A stretch of DNA of 64,000 nt from Plantibacter auratus (GCF_050587365.1 NZ_JBOBFV010000002.1:310001-374000); one strand, 5' to 3'. Shown: positions 33,811-42,072, numbered from the stretch's first letter. The notes: generated by a model not told the origin, from the sequence alone. Numbers and translations: made by a program.

Positions 33811-34809
33811 TCAGCGCCGCTTCGCCGCGCCGGCCACCAGGGCGACCCCCGCTGCGAGGGTGCCGGCGGCGGTCGCGTACACGGCCCGCCGGTGGCGGAT
33901 CGCCCAGGTCTGCGGACTCCACGAGTGGGCCTTGTCGCTGAACACGCCACGGGCGCCGTGGTCGCCGGGGGCCGGCGTGTAGACGTTGTCGGGCATCCGC
34001 GGGTCGTGCTTGTCCGGCGCGAGCTGACCGGAGTACCCGGTCCTGGCGAGGAACCAGTCGAGGAATCCGCCGGCGAAGCGATCGCCCAGGATCGTGCCGA
34101 CGGTGGACTCCCCCACCCAGGTGCGTCGCCGCGGTCGGTCTGCGACGTCGGCGATGGCGGTCGCACCGACCTCGGGCTGGTAGATCGGCGGCACCGGCTG
34201 CGGGTGCTCGGGCAGCTGCGACTTCACCCAGCTGAACTGGATGGTGTTGAGCGCCGGCATGTCCACGGTCGACAGCTTGACGTTGCTGCGGTCGTGGAGC
34301 AGTTCGGCGGTCACCGACTCCGTGAAGCCCCGGGCGCCGAACTTCGACCCGCAGTAGGCGGCCTGCAGCGGGATGCCGCGGTGGGCGAGGGCGGAACCGA
34401 CCTGGATCACGTGTCCACGGTCACGCGGGACCATGCGCGAGAGGGCGGCCCGGGTGCCGTTGACGAAGCCGAAGAAGTTGACGGCGACGGCGCGCTCGAA
34501 GTCCGCGGGTTCGGTCGTGAGGAAGTCCCCGAAGACGCCGACCATGGCGCAGTTCACCCATAGTTCGATGGGTCCGAGTTCCGCCTCGACCCGGTCCGCC
34601 GCCTGCTCGACGGCCTCCCGGTCGGCGACGTCCGTCGGGACGCCCAGCCCGCGACGCCCGGCCTGCTCGACCTCGGCGACGGTTGCCGCGAGTCCGTCCT
34701 CACCGCGGGCCAGGACAGCGACGTCCCAGCCCCGGGCGGCGAGTTCACGGACGGTCGCACGACCGAGCCCCGCGGTTCCGCCGGTGACGACGGCGACCCC
34801 GCGGCTCAT
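33811..34809 (-). CDS. SDR family oxidoreductase with C-terminal membrane extension
   Basis: 332 residues. TGGTAGLG (9-16), the SALAH-containing region and YCGSK (Tyr-x3-Lys) form the SDR site; residues 1-230 are the Rossmann domain. The ~100-residue C-terminal extension contains TYSGQLAPDKHDPR-like text (GYSGQLAP) and ends in a hydrophobic AVYATAAGTLAAGVALVAGAA helix. Members with this tail often act on membrane-associated substrates. First gene of the three-gene operon that includes the phytoene-desaturase-like enzyme. Confidence 0.88.
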   Translation of the reverse strand: MSRGVAVVTGGTAGLGRATVRELAARGWDVAVLARGEDGLAATVAEVEQAGRRGLGVPTDVADREAVEQAADRVEAELGPIELWVNCAMVGVFGDFLTTEPADFERAVAVNFFGFVNGTRAALSRMVPRDRGHVIQVGSALAHRGIPLQAAYCGSKFGARGFTESVTAELLHDRSNVKLSTVDMPALNTIQFSWVKSQLPEHPQPVPPIYQPEVGATAIADVADRPRRRTWVGESTVGTILGDRFAGGFLDWFLARTGYSGQLAPDKHDPRMPDNVYTPAPGDHGARGVFSDKAHSWSPQTWAIRHRRAVYATAAGTLAAGVALVAGAAKRR

Positions 34810-35017
34810 CGCGCCGACCGATCGGTTGCTGCGGACCGGTGGACGGAGAGGCGCGGAGAGGTTGTCGTCGTCAGAGGCATGACGCTACGTTAGGCGAATC
34901 CACCCCCCTGAGGCGGCCCCTTGCTTTCCCAGGCAGGACGGATCACCACCCGGCGATCGCGGCCGGATGGCCGTACGATGAGCGGAGACCACCCCTGAGC
35001 CCGGAAGGAATGCGGAC

Positions 35018-35722
35018 ATGAGCGACACCTTCGCCATCGTGTACAGCGCACTCGACCGGGTCGACGAGGACGACCAGCTGGTGGAGCCGATCCTCCGGCT
35101 CATGCCCCTCAGCGGCGTCTCGATCGCGACGCTCGGCGACACCCTGAGCCCCGAGACGATCGCCGCGAGCGACGAGCAGATCGCGCTCATCGACGAGCTG
35201 CAGTTCGACCTCTCCGAGGGCCCCTGCTGGGACGCCGTCGGAAGCGGCCGCCCGGTGCTCGAGGAGGCCGTCAAGCGGAACGGCTACGACTCCTGGCCGT
35301 CGTTCACCGAGGCGATCCGCGACCACGCGGTCGGCTCCATCTTCGCCTTCCCCCTCCGCGTCGGGCCGCTCCAGGTGGGCGCGGTCGAGCTGTACGACAC
35401 CGAGGAGCGCACGCTGGACTCGCAGGCGGTCGAGGACATGATGTCCCTCACCCGCCCGCTCAGCCGGTACGTGCTCCGACGCACCCTCGAACTCGCGAGC
35501 CTCCCCGACACGACGCAGCTCAAGCCCCACGCCCGACGCCGGATCCATCAGGCGACCGGGTTCGTGATCGCGCAACTCGGCCTCACCCCTGACGACGCCC
35601 ACCTGCTCATCCAGGCGCAGGCCTTCGCCCAGAACCGCTCGATGTCGGACGTCGCCGAGGACATCCTCGAACGTCGCACCGGTTACGTGCTGCACGACGA
35701 CACGATCGAAGACGAGCGATGA
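35018..35722 (+). CDS. GAF and ANTAR domain transcriptional antiterminator (first of two)
   Basis: 234 residues, ATG 35018 after GGAAGGA. A GAF domain (about 10-155, with QFDLSEGPCWDAVGSGRPV and GSIFAFPLRVGPLQVGAVELYD) precedes a C-terminal ANTAR RNA-binding domain (about 165-230; IHQATGFVIAQLGLTPDDAHLLIQAQA). ANTAR proteins prevent termination by binding paired-hexaloop RNA hairpins. The start of the second GAF-ANTAR gene overlaps its stop (35719-35722). A typical signal is sensed by the GAF domain; the signal is unknown. Confidence 0.9.
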   Translation: MSDTFAIVYSALDRVDEDDQLVEPILRLMPLSGVSIATLGDTLSPETIAASDEQIALIDELQFDLSEGPCWDAVGSGRPVLEEAVKRNGYDSWPSFTEAIRDHAVGSIFAFPLRVGPLQVGAVELYDTEERTLDSQAVEDMMSLTRPLSRYVLRRTLELASLPDTTQLKPHARRRIHQATGFVIAQLGLTPDDAHLLIQAQAFAQNRSMSDVAEDILERRTGYVLHDDTIEDER

Positions 35723-36459
35723 GCGAGCGCGGCGACGACGGGACCGGCTCCGAGCTCCGTCACTCGACCGCCCTGCTCGACGTGTTCGCGACGCTCGCCG
35801 ACACCCTGGTGGACGACTACGACGTCGTCGACCTGCTCCAGGCCCTGGTCGACGCCACCGTCGACCTCCTCGACGTCCAGGCCTCCGGCATCCTCCTGGC
35901 GGACCCGCACGGCGACCTCGAACTCATCGCGTCGACCAGCGAGTCCGGGAAGCTCGTCGAACTCATCCAGCTGAGCGCGGACGAAGGCCCCTGCATCGAC
36001 AGCTTCCGTGATGCGACGCCGGTGTCGATCCCCGAGATCGCCGCGGTCGCAGCCGACTGGCCGAGATTCGCCGAGGTCGCGGCGACCGCTGGGTTCCGTT
36101 CCGCTCATGCCTTCCCGCTGCGGCTCCGCCGGACGACCATCGGCACCCTCAACCTGTTCCGCACAACACCGGAAGCCCTCGACCGGTTCGAGTCGCGAGC
36201 CGCACAGGCGATGGCGGACGTCGCGACCATCGGCATCCTGCACGAGCGGACCCTCCGCGAGAGTGACGCGACCCGCGAGCAGCTGGAGTCCGCGCTGCAG
36301 TCCAGGGTCGTCATCGAGCAGGCGAAGGGCGTCGTCGCCTACACCGCCGCGATCTCGGTCGAAGAGGCCTTCGAGCGCATCCGGAAGCACGCTCGCGGCG
36401 GACGTCGTGCCCTGGCCGACGTCGCCCGCGACATCGTGGAGCGACGCCTCGAGCTCTGA
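35719..36459 (+). CDS. GAF and ANTAR domain transcriptional antiterminator (second of two)
   Basis: 246 residues. GAF domain roughly 15-170 (VDLLQALVDATVDLLDVQASGILLADPHGDLELIASTSE; LSADEGPCIDSF), ANTAR about 182-245 (LQSRVVIEQAKGVVAYTAAISVEEAFERIRKHA). The Gln-rich coiled stretch before ANTAR is usual for the family. It overlaps the first gene by 4 bases; the two are paralogous but have differing sensor regions. Convergent with the DHFR-family gene. Confidence 0.9.
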   Translation: MSERGDDGTGSELRHSTALLDVFATLADTLVDDYDVVDLLQALVDATVDLLDVQASGILLADPHGDLELIASTSESGKLVELIQLSADEGPCIDSFRDATPVSIPEIAAVAADWPRFAEVAATAGFRSAHAFPLRLRRTTIGTLNLFRTTPEALDRFESRAAQAMADVATIGILHERTLRESDATREQLESALQSRVVIEQAKGVVAYTAAISVEEAFERIRKHARGGRRALADVARDIVERRLEL

Positions 36460-36486
36460 CGCCCGGTCACCGGCCTCGATCGACCT

Positions 36487-37149
36487 TCAGCGCGACTTCC
36501 GCGCGAACACGTAATGCACGACGCCGCTCGGTGATGCGGTCACCTCGACTGTGAACCGATCCTCGAGGCCTTCGAGCCCGTCCCAGAGCCGCACCCCACG
36601 ACCGAGCAGGATCGGGACGACGACCACGTGGAGATGGTCGACGAGGTCGGCCTCGAGGAACTGGCGGACCGTCGTCGGTCCTCCTCCGAGACGGACGTCG
36701 AGTCCGTCGGCGAGCGACGTCGCGAACGACAACGCGTCGACGGCGGACAGGTCGCGGAAGAGGAACGTCGTCTCACCGACCACCAGGTCCGGGCGTTCAT
36801 GGTGGGTCAGCACGACGACCGGCGTGTGGAACGGCGGTTCCTCGCCCCACCATCCCTGCCAACTCTCGTCCTCCCACGGTCCGAGCTGCGGACCGAACTT
36901 GCGCCGGCCCATGATCTCGACGCCGATGCGATCACCCGTGGCCGCGGCGAACGCGTCGTCGACCCCGCGCGTCCCCTCGCCGACCGCTTCGTCCTCGTGC
37001 CCGCTCATCGACACGAAGGTGCGGGTCGGGAAGAACCACTGCATGAGCCGGTGCTGGGCGTGGCCGAACGGGGTCTCGAAGGACTGGCCCTCGCCCGTGG
37101 CGAACCCGTCCAGCGAGACGGCGAGATTGTGGACCCGGAGCTTCGTCAT
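36487..37149 (-). CDS. Dihydrofolate reductase family protein (RibD C-terminal-like)
   Basis: 220 residues from the ATG at 37149; a GTG two codons upstream is possible. TKLRVHNLAVSLDGFATG at the N-terminus, IMGRRKFGPQLGPWEDESW, TPVVVLTHH, the NADPH-binding LGGGPTTVRQFLEADLVDHLHVVVVP and LLGRGVRLW are COG0262 motifs. Proteins of this group reduce pteridines or unknown substrates; a standalone resistance or house-cleaning role is not excluded. Confidence 0.88.
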   Translation of the reverse strand: MTKLRVHNLAVSLDGFATGEGQSFETPFGHAQHRLMQWFFPTRTFVSMSGHEDEAVGEGTRGVDDAFAAATGDRIGVEIMGRRKFGPQLGPWEDESWQGWWGEEPPFHTPVVVLTHHERPDLVVGETTFLFRDLSAVDALSFATSLADGLDVRLGGGPTTVRQFLEADLVDHLHVVVVPILLGRGVRLWDGLEGLEDRFTVEVTASPSGVVHYVFARKSR

Positions 37150-37333
37150 GGGCACACGCTAGTCCGGACGCCCGGGCCCCGTCGAGTAGCAGCTCGACGA
37201 CGGAAAGGCAAGAGCGCGCCGAACGGCCGAACGGGATGGACACTCGAAGGAGGGCACGGCGGTCTGACGACCGGTCGACGCAGCCGGCCCGCCTGACATC
37301 GGGTGCCACGACGCGCCCAGAGAGGAGATGCTC

Positions 37334-37534
37334 GTGTTCACCGAGCTCGACGAATTCCTACGCGGCATGGAGTACCCCTGCCGCCCCAGCGACCTGACGC
37401 GTGAGGCCCGCCGCGACCTGCTCCCGACCCACCTGGTCGAGGCGCTCCGCTCACTCCCCGAGCGCAGCTACACCAGCCGTTGGGACGTCCTGCACCGCAC
37501 CTCGATCGCGGAGGCGCTCCCGATCAGCGTCTGA
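37334..37534 (+). CDS. DUF2795 domain-containing protein
   Basis: 66 residues from a GTG start at 37334. The AGGAG at 37323-37327 is directly adjacent to the ATG at 37328 (no room) but lies six bases from this GTG, so the GTG is preferred. FTELDEFLRGMEYPCRPSDLTREARRDLL matches the small DUF2795 fold seen in many actinobacterial and cyanobacterial genomes; function unknown. A hairpin terminator follows. Confidence 0.75.
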   Translation: MFTELDEFLRGMEYPCRPSDLTREARRDLLPTHLVEALRSLPERSYTSRWDVLHRTSIAEALPISV

Positions 37535-37555
37535 GCGATCGCGCACCACCGCTGA

Positions 37556-37582
37556 GCGGCACCGGCATCGCGCCGGTGCCGC
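37556..37582. terminator. Hairpin after the DUF2795 gene
   Basis: Perfect 11-bp arms GCGGCACCGGC (37556-37566) and GCCGGTGCCGC (37572-37582) with a five-base loop, followed by TTCGG. It lies 21 bases after the stop. A strong factor-independent terminator. Confidence 0.8.
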
Positions 37583-37694
37583 TTCGGCGTGTCAGGTCCG
37601 GCGACTCGCGCCAGTTCGCAACCCCCTCGGGGAACGTGGTGCTTCCACAGGACCGGGCCTACGGTGGAGACCGGAGAGCGGAGCAGGAGAACCC

Positions 37695-38000
37695 ATGGGC
37701 AAGATGATCTACGACGCAGACGTGTCGGTGACGTTCGACGACCGGGTCCTCGCCCACCTGCAACAGGTCATCGGTGCGAAGTTGCGTCGCGGCGAAGCGT
37801 TCTACTTCGGGTGGAAGGACGATCCGCGGTCGGGCGACGGCCGGACGACGATCTGGCTGCACCCGGCGATGTCCCTCCGCTTCAAGTACGCGGGCAGCGT
37901 GCCGGTCGAACTCAACCGTGCCTGGCTCGATGCGCTCGCGGTCAGCGCCGACTCGAACCAGGGCCTCGTCCTCGTGCCGGAGCCGGGTCCGCGCATCTGA
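37695..38000 (+). CDS. DUF7882-like small protein, type A (copy 3)
   Basis: 101 residues (MGKMIYDADVSVTFDDRVL), ATG 37695 after a CAGGAG. It is close to the type A copy at 12699-13019: AHLQQVIGAKLRRGEAFYFGWKDDP, IWLHPAMSLRFKY, and VPVELNRAWLDAL. Function unknown. It stands alone in a 160-base gap after the DUF2795 terminator and is convergent with a small hypothetical gene. Confidence 0.8.
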   Translation: MGKMIYDADVSVTFDDRVLAHLQQVIGAKLRRGEAFYFGWKDDPRSGDGRTTIWLHPAMSLRFKYAGSVPVELNRAWLDALAVSADSNQGLVLVPEPGPRI

Positions 38001-38028
38001 ACCTCGCCGACAGGGTCTCCGGTCCCGC

Positions 38029-38370
38029 TCACCTCGAACGTTCGTCGAACTCCAGGTCGTCGATGTCCGTGAGTTCCGTCGCCCACTCCGGTCGCGCCGG
38101 TTGCAGCTCGGCGGTCCGTTGTTCGAGTTCGACGATGGTCTGTTCGTCGAACGGTTCCTCCGAGGCGTTCTCGACGGGCGTCGAGAACAGTTGGCTTGCC
38201 GGTCCGATGAGGAGGTGGGCGTATCCCAGGCTGCCGCCTTCCGAGATGGTCGGGACCATCACGATGTCGGACTCACCGCTCTGGGAGAGGGCCCGCGCAT
38301 ACCGGAGCAGCGCCTTGCAGGTCTGGTCAGCCATCAACAGATAGCCGCTGGCGTAGTGCAACTTCCTCAT
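38029..38370 (-). CDS. Small conserved-looking hypothetical protein (113 aa)
   Basis: 113 residues from the ATG at 38370 (MRKLHYASGYLLMADQTC). The first 60 residues look globular (KALLRYARALSQSGESDIVMVPTISEGGSLGYAHLLIGPAS); the rest is acidic and probably extended. I do not recognise the family. It is convergent with the type A DUF7882-like gene and shares the small-protein locus; the upstream reading frame extends further but has no good start. Confidence 0.6.
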   Translation of the reverse strand: MRKLHYASGYLLMADQTCKALLRYARALSQSGESDIVMVPTISEGGSLGYAHLLIGPASQLFSTPVENASEEPFDEQTIVELEQRTAELQPARPEWATELTDIDDLEFDERSR

Positions 38371-38472
38371 ACGACCATTCTGGGAACCGAAGCGGCCGGA
38401 CCGGCAGACCTTGCATCCGCAACCCGGAAGGTATACCGGAGGCACCACGCGCCCGTGCGCTATCGTCTGGGC

Positions 38473-38673
38473 ATGACCGACAGCGACCAGACTCCCACCA
38501 CGCACGACGAGAACCGCCACGACCAGCTGACGACCGCACCGAACGCGACCGAAGCCGACGCGGCTCCCCGCATCGACGTCACCGACCAGGGCGACGGCGT
38601 GACCCGGATCGACATCCGCGACGACGCGGCCGTGCGGCCGGGCGCGGACCCCGAGGAGACCGAGCAGGGCTGA
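38473..38673 (+). CDS. Small acidic hypothetical protein (66 aa)
   Basis: 66 residues (MTDSDQTPTTHDENRHDQL), hydrophilic, with a slightly ordered segment RIDVTDQGDGVTRIDIRDD and an acidic tail. The putative start ATG at 38473 lacks a strong ribosome-binding site but the gene is followed by a perfect terminator hairpin. No family recognised. Composition resembles the small acidic proteins at 11721 and 38741. Confidence 0.55.
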   Translation: MTDSDQTPTTHDENRHDQLTTAPNATEADAAPRIDVTDQGDGVTRIDIRDDAAVRPGADPEETEQG

Positions 38674-38692
38674 GCCACGCCCGCTGCACGAC

Positions 38693-38726
38693 GAAGCGCC
38701 GCCGACCCGAGGGTCGGCGGCGCTTC
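38693..38726. terminator. Perfect 16-bp hairpin between convergent small genes
   Basis: Arms GAAGCGCCGCCGACCC (38693-38708) and GGGTCGGCGGCGCTTC (38711-38726) pair without mismatch across a two-base GA turn. It separates the two small acidic protein genes and would terminate both. Confidence 0.85.
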
Positions 38727-38740
38727 CGCGTGTGACGGAC

Positions 38741-38890
38741 TCAGCGAGCGTCCGTGTCCGGCTGCTCGAGCACGTCCGGCTCGTCCGCCGTGTCCTCATC
38801 CGTCGACTCGTCCGGGATCTCGGTGGGCGGCGTGCCGACCACCATGTCCGGGTCGGTACCCAATGCGTCTGCTCCGGTGAAGTCGCTCAT
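38741..38890 (-). CDS. Small acidic hypothetical protein (49 aa)
   Basis: 49 residues (MSDFTGADALGTDPDMVVGT, then PPTEIPDESTDEDTADEPD), with an AGGAG site five bases upstream of the ATG at 38890. Strongly acidic and Pro/Thr/Asp-rich, so probably disordered. It is the last gene of a minus-strand pair with the divergent DUF7882-like protein 60 bases upstream, and ends at the shared hairpin. Unrecognised. Confidence 0.6.
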   Translation of the reverse strand: MSDFTGADALGTDPDMVVGTPPTEIPDESTDEDTADEPDVLEQPDTDAR

Positions 38891-38950
38891 GTCGCTCCTG
38901 CTTCCTGTGGTGGTGGTTTCGATGTGGTGCTGGTGTCGGTCTGCCGCTGG

Positions 38951-39232
38951 TCAGGCGACGACGACGTGCAATCCGCCCGTGATCTCGATCTCCTCGAGCA
39001 TCTCGGCTGCCATGCGCTCGTCGATCGGCGGCTCGAACTCCGCGTCGAACGCGAAGACGATCGGCTGCTCGGGCGACACGGTGACCGGCTCGGACGATTG
39101 GAAGCGCCCGCGGTGGAGCTGCAGCCGGAACGACCGTTCACCGAGCATGCGCGTGAGGATCACGCGTTCCAGTTGGGCGAGCGTCTGGTCGTCGACCTGT
39201 GATCGGAGCGCACCGAGGCGGAGGAATCCCAT
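38951..39232 (-). CDS. Divergent DUF7882-like small protein (copy 5)
   Basis: 93 residues (MGFLRLGALRSQVDDQTLAQ). Comparison with the type B copies shows the same skeleton: MGxL start, VDDQTLAQLERVI, the KLRRNESF-like ERSFRLQLHRGR, then VFAFDAEFEPPIDERM and a final EIEITGGLHVVV. The WLHP block is replaced by VSPEQPIVF. It is therefore a distant paralogue. Divergent from the type B copy at 39484, 251 bases away. RBS GGGG at -9. Confidence 0.6.
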   Translation of the reverse strand: MGFLRLGALRSQVDDQTLAQLERVILTRMLGERSFRLQLHRGRFQSSEPVTVSPEQPIVFAFDAEFEPPIDERMAAEMLEEIEITGGLHVVVA

Positions 39233-39483
39233 CGTCAGCCCCTTTCTCAGGTGTGCCACGCTAGCGCGCAGAGACGGGGGCGCCCGGGCCATTGCGCGGA
39301 TGGCTCGGGCAGCGGACAATGCGCGTCGGCGAACAGTCATCGCGTTGTGGATAATCGGGCGCGCGCCAAGAATGTCTCGTATCCTGAGAGAGCGCTTCAC
39401 CGGCCCGGACCCCGTCGGGATGCGCACAGCAGTCGGCCGTTCGCGTCGTCGGCCATCGCAGGGGTCGGAAGTCGAGGGATCCC

Positions 39484-39801
39484 ATGGGACAACTGGTCTA
39501 CGGCACCGGCGATGCACGCGTTCGGCTCGACGATCGAACGCTCGCCCATGTCAAGACGATCGCGCTCATGAAGCTGCGACGGAACGAGTCGTTCGCGCTC
39601 ACGATCCGGCAGGACTCCACCAGCGACGGACGCACGACGCTCTGGCTGCACCCGGCGATCGCCCTGCAGTTCTCCTTCGACTCCGACGAGGTCGGCGAGA
39701 TGGACCGCGCACTGCTCGAAGGCTTCATGCACGAGGCGAACACCGGCGAGGTCGTCGTGCACGCGACGACCGGCGACGACGCGACCGCCCAGGCGAAGTA
39801 G
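39484..39801 (+). CDS. DUF7882-like small protein, type B (copy 4)
   Basis: 105 residues (MGQLVYGTGDARVRLDDRTL). Highly similar to the type B copy at 13463-13765: AHVKTIALMKLRRNESF, LWLHPAIALQFSFDSDE, EMDRALLEGFMHEANTGEV. The C-terminal tail (TTGDDATAQAK) differs. Function unknown. Convergent with the Rho-N-domain gene. Confidence 0.8.
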   Translation: MGQLVYGTGDARVRLDDRTLAHVKTIALMKLRRNESFALTIRQDSTSDGRTTLWLHPAIALQFSFDSDEVGEMDRALLEGFMHEANTGEVVVHATTGDDATAQAK

Positions 39802-39823
39802 CCCGGGCGATCGCGCCGCCTGC

Positions 39824-40090
39824 TCAGCTGTCCCGGAGCATCGCGATGAGTTCGCTCTTCCGCTTGCCGGAGTAGCCGGTCAGGCCGATCTCCTTTGCGC
39901 GCTCACGGAGCTGCGCGACCGTCCAGTCCTCGTAGGACCCGGCCTCGCCGCCCTTCTCCCCGATCGTCGAGCGCCCCTCCTTCGCGGCGGCGTTCGAGAT
40001 CCGAGCAGCCTTGCCCTTCGACGCGCCGTCGTCACGGAGCTTCTCGTAGAGCTCGGGATCCTTCAGTGACGGGTTCTGCTTCCCGGGCAT
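39824..40090 (-). CDS. Rho termination factor N-terminal-domain-like (SAP-type) small protein, DUF7218-like
   Basis: 88 residues from MPGKQNPSLK; GGAGG six bases upstream fixes the ATG at 40090. The N-terminal half (KDPELYEKLRDDGASKGKAARISNAAAKEGR) is a Lys/Arg/Ala-rich stress-type motif; the C-terminal half (YEDWTVAQLRERAKEIGLTGYSGKRKSELIAMLR) is a Rho_N/SAP-like helix-turn-helix that can bind nucleic acid. Common in actinobacteria as a small putative DNA/RNA-binding protein. Confidence 0.85.
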   Translation of the reverse strand: MPGKQNPSLKDPELYEKLRDDGASKGKAARISNAAAKEGRSTIGEKGGEAGSYEDWTVAQLRERAKEIGLTGYSGKRKSELIAMLRDS

Positions 40091-40110
40091 GTCGTCCTCC
40101 CTCATCGTCC

Positions 40111-40136
40111 GGTGGTCGGCCGATCGGCCTGCCACC
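40111..40136. other. Imperfect palindrome downstream of the ThuA gene
   Basis: GGTGGTCGGCCGATCGGCCT followed by GCCACC folds as a 26-base palindrome with a perfect GGCCGATCGGCC core and GGTGG/CCACC ends, two mismatched pairs between. A second stem (CACCAGCC 40133-40140 with GGCTGGTG 40168-40175) overlaps it. Either could terminate the ThuA transcript or be a regulator site; which is not resolvable here. Confidence 0.4.
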
Positions 40137-40192
40137 AGCCTCTCGCTGCCCGACGGATCGGTGGAGGGGCTGGTGTCAGGGATGCGGACGCG

Positions 40193-40939
40193 CTAGTTCA
40201 GGAACCAGTCCCGTGGGTGCTGGTCCGCGGTCGGCGGCGTGCGCTCGATCGTCGGGCGCGCCCACTCGGCCGCGTTCGCCAGCACTCGACGGATGTCGGG
40301 GTGGTGGTAGACCGGGTACTCCTGGTCGCCGGGCGAGAAGTAGAACACGCGCCCGCGTCCGCGGTGGTAGGCGACACCTGACCGGAAGACCTCGCCACCG
40401 GCGAAGGTGGAGAGGAACACCTCCTCGTCTGGACGCGGGATGTCGAACTGCTCGCCGTACATCTCCTGGCGGTCGATGACGATGGGGTGCGGGACACCCT
40501 GCGCGATCGGGTGGTCCGGGAGCACCGTCCAGACGAGCTCTCGCTCGCCGTCGTTTCGCCACTTGAGGGCGCAGCTCGTTCCCATCAGCCGCTGGAAGAC
40601 CCGCGAGTAGTGCCCGGAGTGCAGCACGACGATGCCCATGCCGGCGTGGACGTGGCGCACGACCCGCTCGACGACCTCGTCGGAGACCTGATCGTGGGCG
40701 ATGTGGCCCCACCAGAAGAGGACGTCGGTGTTCGCGAGGACCTCCTCGGTGAGACCGTGCTCGGGATCCTGGAGGGTCGCGGTCGAGACGGACACGGCGT
40801 CGCCGAGCGACTCCTCGAGGCCCGCCGCGATCACGGCGTGGATGCCGTCGGGGTAGTGGCCGAGCACCACGGCGTCGCCGCGGGACTCGTGGGCGAACTC
40901 GTTCCAGACGCGGATGCGGATCGGTGTCGTGGTGCTCAT
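40193..40939 (-). CDS. ThuA domain-containing protein
   Basis: 248 residues. The ThuA-like fold: IRVWNEFAHESRGDAVVLGHYPDGIHAVIAAGL, NTDVLFWWGHIAHDQV, GMGIVVLHSGHYSRVFQRLMGTSCALKWR, and RVFYFSPGDQEYPVYHHPDI. It is the class-I glutamine-amidotransferase-like trehalose-utilisation family. Frequently neighbours Gfo/Idh/MocA dehydrogenases in sugar pathways; here its start overlaps the stop of such a gene by 4 bases (40936-40939). Confidence 0.88.
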   Translation of the reverse strand: MSTTTPIRIRVWNEFAHESRGDAVVLGHYPDGIHAVIAAGLEESLGDAVSVSTATLQDPEHGLTEEVLANTDVLFWWGHIAHDQVSDEVVERVVRHVHAGMGIVVLHSGHYSRVFQRLMGTSCALKWRNDGERELVWTVLPDHPIAQGVPHPIVIDRQEMYGEQFDIPRPDEEVFLSTFAGGEVFRSGVAYHRGRGRVFYFSPGDQEYPVYHHPDIRRVLANAAEWARPTIERTPPTADQHPRDWFLN

Positions 40940-42072
40940 GCGGGGACCTCCAGTTCGTGCCCGGCGGCGGCCGAGGCGTAGGCGGCGTCGATGACGCGGC
41001 TGCGGTGCAGCGCGTACTCGCCGTGGTGACCGGCGAACCGGAGCTCACCGCCGGCGGTCTCACCCGCGCGAATGGTGTCGAGGAACTCCGCGATGACCGA
41101 CTGGTGGTGGCCGGCCGGGACCTGGACTGCGGGTCGTTCGATCGTCGGCGCACCGGCGACGTCGCGGTAGATCGTGACGGTCCCCTCGGTGTTGTAGTTG
41201 TCGACGTGGAGGCGGACGCCGCCCTCCGAGCCGAGGAGCTCGACCGAGATGTCCTCGTGGGCCTTCGAGTAGGACGCCCACGACGCCTCGAGGTGCAGGC
41301 TGCCGCCGTCCTCGAACCGCAGGAGGGCGGACGCGAAGTCCTCGACGTCGAAGGCGTGGGTGGACCGGCTCGAGACCGGACCGCCGCCGGAGGAGCCACC
41401 GCGACCGGCGCGGCCGAGCTCGTTGTACGCGACGGCCGACACGTGCGTCACGCGCGGCTCGCCGAGGAGCGACAGCGCGATGTCGAGCACGTGGGAGCCG
41501 AGGTCGATGAGCGGCCCGCCACCGGCCGCGGCCTTGTTCGTGAACCAGGAGTCGATGCCGGGCACACCCTGGCGACGGAGCCAGGAGGCGCGCGAGTGGT
41601 AGACGCGACCGATCGGCTCCTCGGCGAGGTAGCGCGCGAGGTAGGCGACGTCGGCACGACGGCGGTGGTTGTACGCGACCTCGAGGACGCGGTCGGCGGC
41701 GGTCGCGGCCTCCACCATCTCGGCGGCGAGGTCGGCGGTCGTGGCGAGCGGCTTCTCGCAGAAGACGTGCTTGCCGCTGCGGAGCGCGGCCACGGCGATC
41801 GGGTGGTGCAGGGCGTTCGGCACACCGATCGAGACGATGTCGAGGTCGTCGCGGGCGACGAGGTCCTCCCAGTCGGCGTAGGTCTCGGGGACCCCGCGGC
41901 TCTCGGCCAGCTCGGCGAGGCGCGCCGGTTCCTGGCCGGACAGGGCGACGACGGTGGCACCGGGGAGCGCGGTGAAGGCGTCCAGGTGCGTGGTCCCGGC
42001 GAAGCCGAGGCCGATGACGCCGACCCGGAGGTCCGGAGCGTCTGCTGATGTCGGGGCGGTACTGGTGCTCAT
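40936..42072 (-). CDS. Gfo/Idh/MocA family NAD-dependent oxidoreductase
   Basis: 378 residues from MSTSTAPTSA; AAAGGAA site about ten bases upstream of ATG 42072. The Rossmann motif VGVIGLGFAGTTHLDAF lies near 16-33, the catalytic EKP in HVFCEKPLATTADLAAEM, and a C-terminal alpha/beta domain with DLGSHVLDIALSLLGEPRV. Family members oxidise cyclic polyols, myo-inositol or sugars. It forms an operon with ThuA, divergent from a ROK regulator. Carbohydrate catabolism, substrate not determined. Confidence 0.88.
   Translation of the reverse strand: MSTSTAPTSADAPDLRVGVIGLGFAGTTHLDAFTALPGATVVALSGQEPARLAELAESRGVPETYADWEDLVARDDLDIVSIGVPNALHHPIAVAALRSGKHVFCEKPLATTADLAAEMVEAATAADRVLEVAYNHRRRADVAYLARYLAEEPIGRVYHSRASWLRRQGVPGIDSWFTNKAAAGGGPLIDLGSHVLDIALSLLGEPRVTHVSAVAYNELGRAGRGGSSGGGPVSSRSTHAFDVEDFASALLRFEDGGSLHLEASWASYSKAHEDISVELLGSEGGVRLHVDNYNTEGTVTIYRDVAGAPTIERPAVQVPAGHHQSVIAEFLDTIRAGETAGGELRFAGHHGEYALHRSRVIDAAYASAAAGHELEVPA

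Noticed and set aside
40168..40175. Second stem as the sole terminator of the ThuA gene
   Set aside because: The stem is 8 bp with a 27-base loop and overlaps a better palindrome; kept only as a remark.
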